Source of the DNA: Amaranthus tricolor | Taxonomy: Eukaryota; Streptophyta; Magnoliopsida; Caryophyllales; Amaranthaceae | Direction: 5' to 3' | Assembly: GCF_026212465.1 (NCBI RefSeq) | Contig: NC_080056.1 | Location: 24,214,146-24,278,145 of the forward strand | Length of the DNA: 64,000 bases | Part shown: one piece after another, positions 1 through 10,100 of the stretch | Numbering within the stretch: the stretch's first letter is position 1 | Layout: the number at the start of each line of letters is the position of its first letter | Position numbers and translations under genes: made by a program | Notes under the pieces: model-generated | Told to the model about the DNA's origin: nothing | The model's input: the letters and a program-made list of their open reading frames with translations, nothing else | Database searches by the model: none

Positions 1-248
1 ACTAAACTCGTCTGTTTCCATTTCACTTTCTGTGTCCATATACCTAAATAAGAACAATGAAGCACCAAATTCATTAAAGTAACCGTCACCTCATACTTAT
101 TAAAGCCACTCTCTCACGTCAAATCCATAATTTCATCTTCAATTTCAGTCCCAAAACCGTCCTCAACTCTCTGCATTTGAAAACCGTCTTCAATTGCATT
201 TCATTACTTCATTCTTGCATTTTCTTTTTCTTGATTCTTCAAATCACC

Positions 249-1907
249 ATGAAAAATAAGAATCAAACACCAAAAATGAAGCAACCCAAACCTCTACAAA
301 TCATCCATCCAACACCTCTTATTACCGAAACTGAGTCCTCATCAAGAAAGCAACAGGAAACCCCAGTTGCCTCTGGAGTGCATGAAACCAAAAAGAGAGA
401 GAAGGACTCTACAGTAAAGAAATCATCTTCAAAAAGGGCAAAAGTTGATGTTCAAGTAAGTGCTGAAGAGCTATCTAAAGAGATGATTTTTGGTTTCGGT
501 CTTGATAAACAATGGTATGAATCCAATTTCTTTCCTCAATTTCACGCCATTTTGCAAAATCAATTTTGGGAATCATTAATGACTGAACACTGCTGTAATC
601 CAATGTATCCCAACTTGATGCGCGAGTTTATTTCAAATTTTTCTTTTGACCATGGCGTTTGTACTAGTGTTGTTAAGGGGATTAAAATTGAATTTAATAG
701 TTTGATTTTAGGAGGGTGGTTAGGTGTTCCCTCCACTGGATTTGATATATATGTTGTTGGATCAAAAATCAATTTTTCTGGGATAAATGAGAAGGTAGTT
801 TGGAAGTTTCTAGGGATAAAAGAGAAAAGAGGAAAGGTTAGTCACAATGTGCTGTCACCAATGCAAAAGCTGTTATATAATATAGCAAGACGATTTATTC
901 TGCCTCGTACATCTAAAAGAAGTGAGGTTAGTTTAAGGGATGCTACGTTAATATATTGTATGGCTAATAACATCAAGATTAATTTTCCCTCTTTGATGAT
1001 TTGTCACTTGAATGATTGTATTTTTAAGCGTAATGTGTTAGGATATGGTGGATTTTTAACTTGGATATTTATGAAGTTGGGTGTTCCTCTTGATGGTCCA
1101 AATTATCCCATGGGTCCAAATAACAAAGTAGGTGTTAAGTGTTTGAACAACTTGCATATTAGATTAAATGCAAAAGGGACCCTTGAGAATATCTCTGAAC
1201 AATCTGAGGGCACAAATGAAGAAGAAAATGAAGAATATGTTAAGGAGGAGGAAGTAAATAAGGAGGAACAGGAGGCTGTTCCCTCTACCACTGAGAAGGC
1301 AGAGGAGCATTTTGAGGAGGAACAGGAGGAAAATTCTTGTAAGGGGGAAGTTGAGAAGGATCCTGTGAAGGATGCTGTGGAGGTAGAAGAAGAAAAAGAT
1401 GAGGAGAGTCCCTTACCTGGTTCAAACCTTAGGAAGAGTCGTAGGCTAGCTTCCAAAGGAAAGAAACCTGTTGTTATTATTGATGATGACTCAGCCTCAT
1501 ACGCAACAGCTGAACCAAGCCATCCTTCCTCACCTAAACCTGTCACACAGTCACCAATACTACCATCTTCACCACCACAGTCACCAATACAACCATCTTC
1601 ACCACCACAGTCACCAATACAACCATCTTCACCACCAAAGTCACCTATACCATCATCACCACCACCAGTACACCCATCACCAAATCAAGGTTTAGGTGAC
1701 ACTACAGTTCCTACAGCCCCTCTATCCTCCATTCTCCTAAATCTCATAGAATTGCAGACAAGCTTCCTAGTTTTTAAGGATGAAGATCGTGTCTCCATAG
1801 CCTCACTCTCTGCTCAAATGGACCAAATGGAAGCACATTTGGGGGCCAAACTTGACACAGTGGAGGTGGAAACAGAATACATAGATGATGAAGCTCCTGC
1901 ATCTTAA
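249..1907 (+). CDS. Env-like / plant-transposon-domain protein of the retrotransposon
   Basis: This is an open frame of 552 residues from the first ATG of the frame. The frame is open upstream to about 177 but without an ATG. Residues about 48-66 are Lys-rich and could be a nuclear signal. Residues about 75-310 resemble the putative plant transposon protein domain often found in the env-like ORF of Sireviruses, with Trp/Phe-rich motifs such as LILGGWLGVP. Residues about 316-390 are very Glu-rich. A basic patch (KSRRLASKGKKP) follows near 395, then three 10-residue repeats of the PSSPPQSPIQ type (codons 438-467). A helical, probably coiled-coil, C-terminus ends the protein. I see no convincing signal peptide or membrane anchor, so calling it an envelope protein would go too far and its function is unknown. 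The frame is intact, which suggests a fairly young insertion. Confidence 0.7.
   Translation: MKNKNQTPKMKQPKPLQIIHPTPLITETESSSRKQQETPVASGVHETKKREKDSTVKKSSSKRAKVDVQVSAEELSKEMIFGFGLDKQWYESNFFPQFHAILQNQFWESLMTEHCCNPMYPNLMREFISNFSFDHGVCTSVVKGIKIEFNSLILGGWLGVPSTGFDIYVVGSKINFSGINEKVVWKFLGIKEKRGKVSHNVLSPMQKLLYNIARRFILPRTSKRSEVSLRDATLIYCMANNIKINFPSLMICHLNDCIFKRNVLGYGGFLTWIFMKLGVPLDGPNYPMGPNNKVGVKCLNNLHIRLNAKGTLENISEQSEGTNEEENEEYVKEEEVNKEEQEAVPSTTEKAEEHFEEEQEENSCKGEVEKDPVKDAVEVEEEKDEESPLPGSNLRKSRRLASKGKKPVVIIDDDSASYATAEPSHPSSPKPVTQSPILPSSPPQSPIQPSSPPQSPIQPSSPPKSPIPSSPPPVHPSPNQGLGDTTVPTAPLSSILLNLIELQTSFLVFKDEDRVSIASLSAQMDQMEAHLGAKLDTVEVETEYIDDEAPAS
1563..1652 (+). repeat. Three 30-bp tandem repeats inside the env-like ORF
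   Basis: The unit CCATCTTCACCACCACAGTC plus ten more bases repeats with a 30-bp period, at 1563, 1593 and 1623. Each copy encodes PSSPPQSPI(Q/P), with Lys replacing Gln in the third copy. The repeats keep the reading frame and form the Pro/Ser-rich linker. Confidence 0.85.
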
Positions 1908-2192
1908 TTTCTCCTGATAATCATCATATTTTTTTTTGTTGCAACCATCACTATTATCAAACAATCTTTTCTTGCTTTTGATTTGTACCAGCTGGGGTAC
2001 TGTTTGTATTAATTCATACTATGAACTACGTTTTCTTTTATGCTACTAACTATCTGTGACGATTAATCATAGCTGATCTTGTTTGCATTCATTGTTTCTG
2101 CTTTTTACTTTGTGCATCCTTATTCTCTCTTTGACTATGTCTATATGCGTAGTGTTGTGGTTTGATTGCTCCAATTCTTTTTGAATGATGTC

Positions 2193-2203
2193 AAAAGGGG
2201 GAA
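2193..2203 (+). promoter_or_regulatory. Upstream polypurine tract (second PPT copy)
   Basis: The purine run AAAAGGGGGAA lies about 445 bp before the LTR and nearly matches the LTR-adjacent tract. Sireviruses are known for several near-identical PPT copies upstream of the 3' LTR. Whether this copy primes plus-strand synthesis cannot be told from sequence. Confidence 0.6.
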
Positions 2204-2625
2204 TATTTGACACAAACTTAAATAATGCTTGAGTATGCTTAGCTCTGATTAAATCTATTATGTTGGACTTTAGGATTAAGGTTATGCTTCATATCTATTG
2301 TCAGTATATAGTTAACATCTTTTGTTTATACATTGAAGCTCTGATTATGATTTGATTATACATGATGCTTGTTTTGAACTTGTTTTGGATGTATCTGTTC
2401 TGTTTTTAAGTTTTTTTTAAGCTTTGATCATTTGACATCATTGTTTAAGTTTAATGCTGAAGTTGTATGAGTTTTTGTTATGTTTATTTTTAGAGTAATT
2501 TGATTCAAGATATGCTTGGTGAATTATATTTACTAAGTTAAGAAGAGTTGTTTTGATCTCTAACATGCTCTTCAACATATGTTTACTCTATTGTGTTTAA
2601 GTTTGTTTAAAGGTTTGTCATCATC

Positions 2626-2637
2626 AAAAAGGGGGAA
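2626..2637 (+). promoter_or_regulatory. Polypurine tract adjoining the 3' LTR
   Basis: AAAAAGGGGGAA ends two bases before the TGTTGG start of the LTR. This is the expected place for the plus-strand primer of reverse transcription, and it fixes the left LTR boundary. Confidence 0.85.
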
Positions 2638-3195
2638 TTTGTTGGACCTCTTGAGTTTTGATGATGACTACACTTAAGCAAATATGTGTTTAGAGATTGT
2701 GTGCAGGTCGATATCCGGTCGTGATTATGATCGTTGATAGTACCTATGGCTTAGTTCATGGAAAAGTACGTGTCAAAAGGATTCAAGAGATGTTAGAAGA
2801 GTATATCACTTGGGATGTAAAATGGAGACAGCAGGTCTATTGTTCCTTAGTTAGATGTTCTAGCAAAACTGGATTTTGGAAACAGCGCACTGTTCCCAAA
2901 CCAAAGTCAGCCTACGTTAACTAATAAATTCTGATTTTTATTTTTTAGTTAATGTATTTAAATTAATTTGTTGCATTTATTTATTATAGTTAATTGGCCA
3001 AAAGTTTTCTTAAAATTACTTTACGTATGAGCCTCTAAATAAAGATCCTTTATTTTAGGATCTATATTTAGTAAATATTGGATTTGCTAAAAATAGAAAT
3101 AGCGGTTGTTGAATAGGTCTTAGCTATTATTTTTAACCAGTCCTTGTCTTAGATAATAGGTTATCATGTCTATTTTTATCAAGGATAACCGTTTC

Positions 3196-3204
3196 TATAA
3201 ATAG
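3196..3204 (+). promoter_or_regulatory. TATA box candidate 1 in LTR
   Basis: TATAAATAG, a strong plant TATA match, lies 556 bp into the LTR. A U3 promoter is expected in this region. Which of the two boxes is used is not known. Confidence 0.5.
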
Positions 3205-3292
3205 CAAAAACGTTCCAGCAGTTAGTACTGGAACGGGAACTGCTGTTTGTGAAGCTGCTGCTTAAAGGGAACAGAACCTATTTTTAGAAAAT

Positions 3293-3352
3293 GGGAACAG
3301 CGGTTGTTATTAGGAAACAGCGGTTATTATTAGGAAACAGCGGTTACTATTG
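3293..3352 (+). repeat. Triple 20-bp tandem repeat in LTR
   Basis: Three head-to-tail copies of a 20-bp unit built around GGAAACAGCGGTT start at 3293, 3313 and 3333. They sit between the two TATA boxes. Short U3 repeats in plant LTRs often act as enhancers, so that is a possible role here. Confidence 0.8.
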
Positions 3353-3486
3353 CTTTAACCGTATGTTTGATTTATTCAAGGCTTGTGGAAATAACCGATT
3401 AGTAGTTTATTCCACATTTTCCCCATGATCTTTTGATAGGGAATAATGGATTGGAATATTTCTCTATTTTTAGAGATTTTATTTTT

Positions 3487-3495
3487 TATAAATAG
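3487..3495 (+). promoter_or_regulatory. TATA box candidate 2 in LTR
   Basis: A second TATAAATAG lies 291 bp downstream of the first. It falls after the 20-bp repeats, as a promoter downstream of enhancer-like repeats would. Confidence 0.5.
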
Positions 3496-4106
3496 CTAAT
3501 GAACTCGGTTGTTCCTAAGCGCATGAATTGAGAGAAAAAACGTATAAACTTTTTTTCATGCGATTATTTTTGGAAATTCTACAAGAAATATTTTGCTTTT
3601 AAAATTGCCAATTAATTCATAATATTTTCTTGTGCAACTCATTGATTTATTTTAGAGAATTTCATTCCTTTTGTAAGGGTTTTTGAGAGAACTTGTAATT
3701 AGACTCGGGTGAGTCTAAGGGGGGAATTATATAGCTTTGAGTGAAGCTATTGAGGTGTTTAGCTTTTAGTAAAGCTAAGTTTGTTGCTTTGAGTAAAGCA
3801 ATTTGAGAGAGAACAGTTGGCCTAGTAGATTCGCTTCGATGAAGTAAGGTGTTTATTGTAATTGTAACTAATTGCCTTAAACATAGTGGAGTTTTTAGAA
3901 ATCCCAAGGGGTCGTGGTTTTTCCTTCTGTTTAGGCCCAGAAGGTTTCCACGTAAAAATCGTGTGTCTCTCTTATTATTTTGCTCTAAGTTTAAGCTTTA
4001 TTTATTTTACTAAATTCCGCAAAAACAAGGCATAAACGCTTAAACTAGCAACAACAACAATTCACCCCCCCTCTTGTTGCTGTTCCCGTTCCTAATTGAG
4101 TCAACA

Positions 4107-4111
4107 AATGT
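4107..4111. other. Presumed 5-bp target-site duplication (right copy)
   Basis: AATGT follows the LTR end directly and is the normal continuation of a satellite monomer. Copia integrases make 5-bp duplications. The left copy lies outside the window, so this is inferred. Confidence 0.5.
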
Positions 4112-7100
4112 TGTGTGCCAAGTTTCGTGCAAATCAAACCAAGTTTGAGCTACTTTATGCGCAAAAGTACCAAAAACGCTTAAAAATCGCAACTTAACAC
4201 GTAATTTCTAACATATGACTATGATTTTTAATTCAAACCACTTCAACACAATAATACATACCAAATATTATTGTGTTACAAGTTTCGTGGAAATCAAACC
4301 AAATTTGAGCTAGTTTATGCGCAAAAGTGCAAAAAACGCAAAAAAACCCTTAAAAATCGCAACTTAACACATAATTTTTAGCATATGACTATGATTTTCA
4401 ATTCTAAACATTTCAACACAATAATATACACCAAATATTTTTATGTTCCATGTTTCGTGCAAATCATACCAAGTTTGAGCTAGTTTATGCGCAAAAGTGC
4501 CAAAAAAACGCTTAAAAATCCTTAAAATCGCAACTTAACATGTACTTTCTAGCATATGCCTATGATTGTCAATTCTAACCACTTCAACACAATAAGATAT
4601 ACCAAATAATGTTGTGTGCTAAGTTTCGTGCAAATCAAACCAAGTTTGAGCTACTTTTTGCGCCAAAGTAACAAAAACGCTTAAAAACCTTTAAAATCAC
4701 AACTTAACACGTATTTTCTAGCATATGACTATGATTTTCAATTCTAACCACTTCAACACAATAATACATACAAAATATTGTTGCGTTCCAAGTTTCGTGC
4801 AAATCCAACCAAGTTTGAGCTAATGTATGCGCAAAAGTGCCAAAAACGCTTAAAAACCCTTTAAATCGAAACTTAAGATGTAATTTCTAGCATATCACAA
4901 TAATTTTCAATTCTAACCACTTCAACACAATAATATATGTACCAAGTAATGTTGTTTGCAAGGATTCGTGCAAATCAAACCAAGTTTTAGCTACTTTATG
5001 CACAAAAGTGCCAAAAACGTTAAAAACACTCTTAAAATCTTAAATTAACACGTAATTTCTAGCATATGACAATGATTTTCATTTTTAACCATTTCAACAC
5101 AATAATATATACCAAATAATGTTTTATGCGCAAAAGTGGAAAAAACACTTAAAAAGCATTAAAATCGCAACTTAACACATATTTTCTAGCATATGACTAT
5201 GATTTTCAATTCTAACCACTTCAAGACAATAATATATACCAAATATTGTTGTGTGCCAAGTTTCGTGCAAATCAAAGAATGTTTGAACTACTTTATGCGC
5301 AAAAGTGCCAAAAAAGTTAAAAAACCCTTAAAATCGCAACTTAACACGTAATTTCTAGCATATGACAATGATTTTCAATTCTAACCACTTCAACAGAATA
5401 ATATATACCAAGTAATGTTGTGTGCCAAGATTCGTGCAAATCAAACCAAGTTTGAGCTACTTTAAGCGGAAAAGCGCGAAAAACGCATAAAAACCCTTAA
5501 AATCGCAACTTAACACGTAATTTCTAGCATATGACTACAATTTTCTATTCTAACCACTTCAACACAATAATATATACCAAATATTGTTTTGTTCCTAGTT
5601 TCTACAAATCAAACCAAGTTTGAGCTAGTTAATGCGCAAAAGTGCCAAAAAATGCTTAAAAATCCTTAAAATCGCAACCTAACACGTAATTTCTAACATA
5701 TGAAAATGATTTTCAAATCTAACCACTTCAACACAATAATATATACCATATATTGTTGTGTGCCAAGTTTCGTGCAAATCAAACAAAGTTTGGGCTACTT
5801 TATGCGCCAAATTACCAAAAATGCTTAAAAAAGTTTAAAAACAGTTAAAATCGCAACTTAACACGTATTTTCTAACATATAACTATGCTTTTAAAATCTA
5901 ACCACTTGAACACAATAATATATACCAAATATTGTTGTGTTCCATGTTTCGTGCAAATCAAACCAAGTTTGAGCTAGATTATGCGCAAAAGTGCCAAAAA
6001 CGCATAAAAACCTTTAAAAATCGCAACATAACACGTAATTTCTAGCATATGAATATGATTATCAATTTGAACCACTTCAACACAATAATATATACCAAAT
6101 AATGTTGTGTGCAAAGTTTCGTGCAAATCAAACCAAGTTTGAGCTACTTTATGCTCCAAAGTATCAAAAACGCTTAAAAACCCTTAAAATCGCAACTTAA
6201 CACCTAATTTCCAGCGTATGAATATGATTTTTAATTCTAACCACTTCAACACAATAATACATACTAAATATTGTTGTGTTCAAGGTTTCGTGCAAATCAA
6301 ACCAAGTTTGAGCTACTTTATGCGCCAAATTGCCAAAAATGCTTAAAAACCGTTAATATCGCAACTTAACACGTAATTTCTAGCATATGACTATGATTTT
6401 CAATTCTAACCATATCAACACAATAATATACACTAAATGTTTTTGTGTTCCATGTTTCGTGAAAATCATACCAAGTTTGAGCTAGTTTATGCGCAAAAGT
6501 GCCAAAAAACGCAAAAAAACCCTTAAAATCGCAACTTAACACGTAATTTCAAGCATATGAATTTGATTTTCAATTCTAACCACTTCAACACAATAACATG
6601 TACCAAGTATTGTTGTTTGCCAAGATTCGTGCAAATCAAACCAAGTTTAAGTAACTTTATGCGAAAAAGTGCCAAAAACGCATAAAAACCCTTTAAAATC
6701 CCAACTTAACAAGTATTTTCTAGCATATGACAATCATTTTCAATTCTAACCACTTGAACACAATAATATATACAAAATAATATTGTGTGCCAAGTTTCGT
6801 GCAAATCAAACCCAGTTTGAGCTACTTTATGCGCAAAAGTGGCGAAAACGCTTAAAAACCATTAAAATCGCAACTTAACACATAATTTCTAGCATATGTC
6901 TATGATTTTCAATTCTAACAACTTCAACACAATAATATATATCAATTATTGTTATGTGCCAAGTTTCGTGCAAATCAAACAAAGGTTGAACTACTTTATG
7001 CACAAAAGTGCCAAAAACGCTTAAAAACCCTTAAAATTGCAACTTAACATGTAATTTCTAGCATATGACAATGATTTTCAATTCTAACCACTTCAACATA

Positions 7101-10100
7101 ATAATATATACCAAGTAATGTTGTGTGCCAAGATTCGTGCAAATCAAACCAAGTTTGAACTACTTTATGCGCAAAAGTAAAAAAAACGCATAAAAACCCT
7201 TAAAAATCCCAACTTAACACGTAATTTCTATCATATGACAATGATTTTGTATTCTAACCACTTGAACACAATAATATATACAAAATAATGTTGTGTGCCA
7301 AGTTTCGTGCAAATCATACCAAGTTTGAGCTACTTTATGCGCAAAAGTACCAAAAACGTTTAAAAACCGTTAAAATCGCAACTTAACACGTAATTTCTAA
7401 CATATGACTAAGATTTTCAATTCTAACCACTTCAACACCATAATATATACCAAATATTATTGTGTTCGAGGTTTCGTGCAAATCAAACCAAGTTAGAGCT
7501 ATTTTATGCGCAAAAGTGCGAGAAACGCATAAAAACTCTTAAAAATCGCAACTTAAAACGTATTTTCTATTATATGACTATGATTTTCAATTCTAACAAC
7601 TTCAACAAAATAATATATACCTAATATTGTTGTGTTCCATGTTTCGTGCAAATAAAACCAAGTTTTAGCTAGTTTATGCGCAAAAGTGCCAAAAACGTAT
7701 GAAAACCCTTAAAAATTGCAACTTAACACGTAATTTCTAGCATATCACAATGATTTTCAATTCTAACCACTTTAACACAATAATATATACAAAGTAATGT
7801 TGTGTGCCAAGATTCGTGCAAATCAAACCAAGTTTGAGCTACTTTATGCGTAATAGTGCCAAAAACGCATAAAAACCCTTAAAAATCGCAACTTAACATG
7901 TAATTTCTAGCATATGACTATGATTTTCAATTCTAACCTCTTCAACACAATAATATATACCAAATATTGTTGTGTTCCATGTTTCGTGCAAATCAAACCA
8001 AGTTTGAGGTAGTTTATTCGCAAAAGTGCCAAAAAACGCTTAAAAACCATTAAAATCGCAACTTAACACATAATTTCTAGTTTATGACTTTGATTTTCAA
8101 TTCTAACCACTTCACAACAATAATATATACTTAATATTCTTGTGTGCCAAGTTTCGTGCAAATAAAACAAAGTTTAAACTACTTTATGCGCAAATGTGCC
8201 AAAAATGTATAAAAACCCTTAAAAATCGCAACTTAACACGTAATTGCTAGCATATGACTACGATTTTCAATTCTAACCACTTCAACACAATAATATATAG
8301 CAATTATTGTTGTGTTCCATGTTTCGTGCAAATCAAACCAAGTTTGAGTCAGTTTATTCGCAAAAGTGCCAAAAAACGCTTAAAAACTATATAGTAATTT
8401 CTAGCATATGACAATCATTTTCAATTATAACCACTTGAACACTGTAATATATACAAAATAATGTTGTGTGCCAAGTTTCGGCAAATCAAACCAAGTTTGA
8501 GCTACTTTATGCGCAAAAGTACCAAAAACGCTTAAAAACCGTCAAATTCGCAACTTAACACGTAATTTCTAACATATGACTATGATTTTCAATTCTAACT
8601 ACTTCAACAAAGTAATTCATACCAAATATTATTGTGTTACAAGTTTCGTGCAAATGAAACCAAGTTTAAGCTAGTTTATGCGCAAAAGTGCCAAAAACGA
8701 ATAAAAACCCTTAAAAATCGCAACTCAACACGTAATTTCTAGCATATGACTATGATTTTCAATTGTAACCATTTCAAGAAAATAATATACACCAAATATT
8801 TTTGTGTTCCATGTTTCGTGCAAATCATACCAAGTTTGAGCTAGTTTATGCGCAAAAGTGCCAAAAAACGCTTAAAAACCGTTAAAATCGTAACTTAACA
8901 CGTAATTTCTAGCATATGAATTTGATTTTCAATTCTAACCACTTCAACACAATAATATGTACCAAGTAATGTTGTTTACCAAGATTCGTGCAAATCAAAC
9001 TAATTTTGAGCTACTTTATGCGCAAAAGTGCCAAAAACTCTTAAAAACCCTTAAAATCGCAACTTAACACGTAATTTCTAGCATATGACTATGATTTTAA
9101 ATTCTAACAACTTCAACAAAATAATATATACCAAATATTGTTGTGTTCCAAGTTTCGTGCAAATCACACAAAGTTTGAGCTAGTTTATGCGCAAAAGTGC
9201 CAAAAAACGATTAAAAACCCTTAAAATCGCAAATTAACACGTAATTTCTAGCATATGACAATGATTTTCAATTCTAACGACTTCAACACTATAATATATA
9301 CCAAGTAATGTTGTGTGCCAAAGTGCTAAAAACGATTAAAAACTCTTAAAATCGCAACTTCACACGTAATTTCCAGCATATGAGTATGATTTTAATTTGA
9401 AACCATTTCAACATAATAATATACAGCAAATATTATTGTGTTCCAAGTTTCGTGCAAATCAAACCAAGTTTGAGCTAGTTTATGGACAAAAGTGCCAAAA
9501 ACGCATAAAAACCCTTAAAAATCGCAACTTAAAAACTTAATTTCTAGCATATGACTATGATTTTCAATTCTAACCACTTCAACACAAAAATATATACCTA
9601 ATATTGTTGTGTTCCATGTTTCATGCAAATCAAACCAAGTTTGAGCTAGCTTTTGCGCAAAAGTGCCAAAAACGTATAAAAATGCTTAAAAATTGCAACT
9701 TAACACGTAATTTCTAGCATATCACAATGATATTCAATTCTAACCACTTCAACACAATAATATATACTAAAAAATGTTGTGTGCCAAGATTCGTGCAAAT
9801 CAAACCAAGTTTGAGCTACTTTATGCACAAAAGTGCCAAAAACGCATAAAAACCCTTAAATATTGCAACTTAACACGTAATTTCTAGCATATCACTATGA
9901 TTTTCAATTCTAACCACTTCAACACAATAATATATACCAAATAATGTTTTTTGCCATGTTTCGTGCAATTCAAACCACGTTTGAGCTACTTTATGCGCAA
10001 AAGTGGCAAAAACGCTTAAAAACCATTAAAATCGTATCTTAACACATAATATCTAGCATATGGCTTTGATTTTAAAATATAACCACTTCAACAAAATAAT

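Larger units (their letters stand above)
1908..2639 (+). other. Non-coding spacer between env-like ORF and 3' LTR
   Basis: About 730 bp of T-rich sequence without a convincing ORF. It contains both polypurine tracts and ends at the LTR. Long non-coding 3' regions of this kind are usual in Sireviruses. Confidence 0.7.
1..4106 (+). mobile_element. 3' part of a Sirevirus-like Ty1-copia LTR retrotransposon
   Basis: The window opens inside an LTR retrotransposon whose 5' LTR, gag and pol lie to the left and are not visible. Read left to right, the sequence shows a leader, a long env-like ORF, a non-coding stretch with two purine tracts of the form A(4-5)G5AA, and an LTR that starts TGTTG and ends CAACA. 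An extra ORF between pol and the 3' LTR, repeated polypurine tracts and a TGTTGG LTR start are features known for the plant Sirevirus/Maximus lineage of copia elements. Assignment rests on that architecture, because no integrase or reverse transcriptase is in the window. Satellite monomer sequence resumes at base 4107, so the element is inserted in the satellite array. Confidence 0.8.
2640..4106 (+). repeat. 3' LTR, 1467 bp
   Basis: The LTR begins TGTTG right after the polypurine tract and ends CAACA right where satellite sequence resumes, giving the TG...CA ends of an LTR. It contains two TATAAATAG boxes, a triple 20-bp repeat, and a C-rich run (CACCCCCCCTC type) about 45 bp before the end, a feature common near the end of copia LTRs. 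The partner 5' LTR is outside the window, so age cannot be estimated here. A 75-codon frame at 2697-2924 has no recognisable similarity and is not called. Confidence 0.85.

Noticed and set aside
1471..1695. His-rich 74-codon ORF overlapping the env-like gene
   Set aside because: It is an out-of-frame reading of the CCA/TCA-rich Pro/Ser repeat region.
2697..2924. 75-codon ORF inside the LTR
   Set aside because: No recognisable motif, and its position in the LTR makes chance more likely.
4120..4140. CENP-B-box-like match in TTTCGTGCAAA(T/A)CAAAC
   Set aside because: Only TTCG, one A and one C agree with the box, and the GGG part is absent, so the match is too weak to claim.
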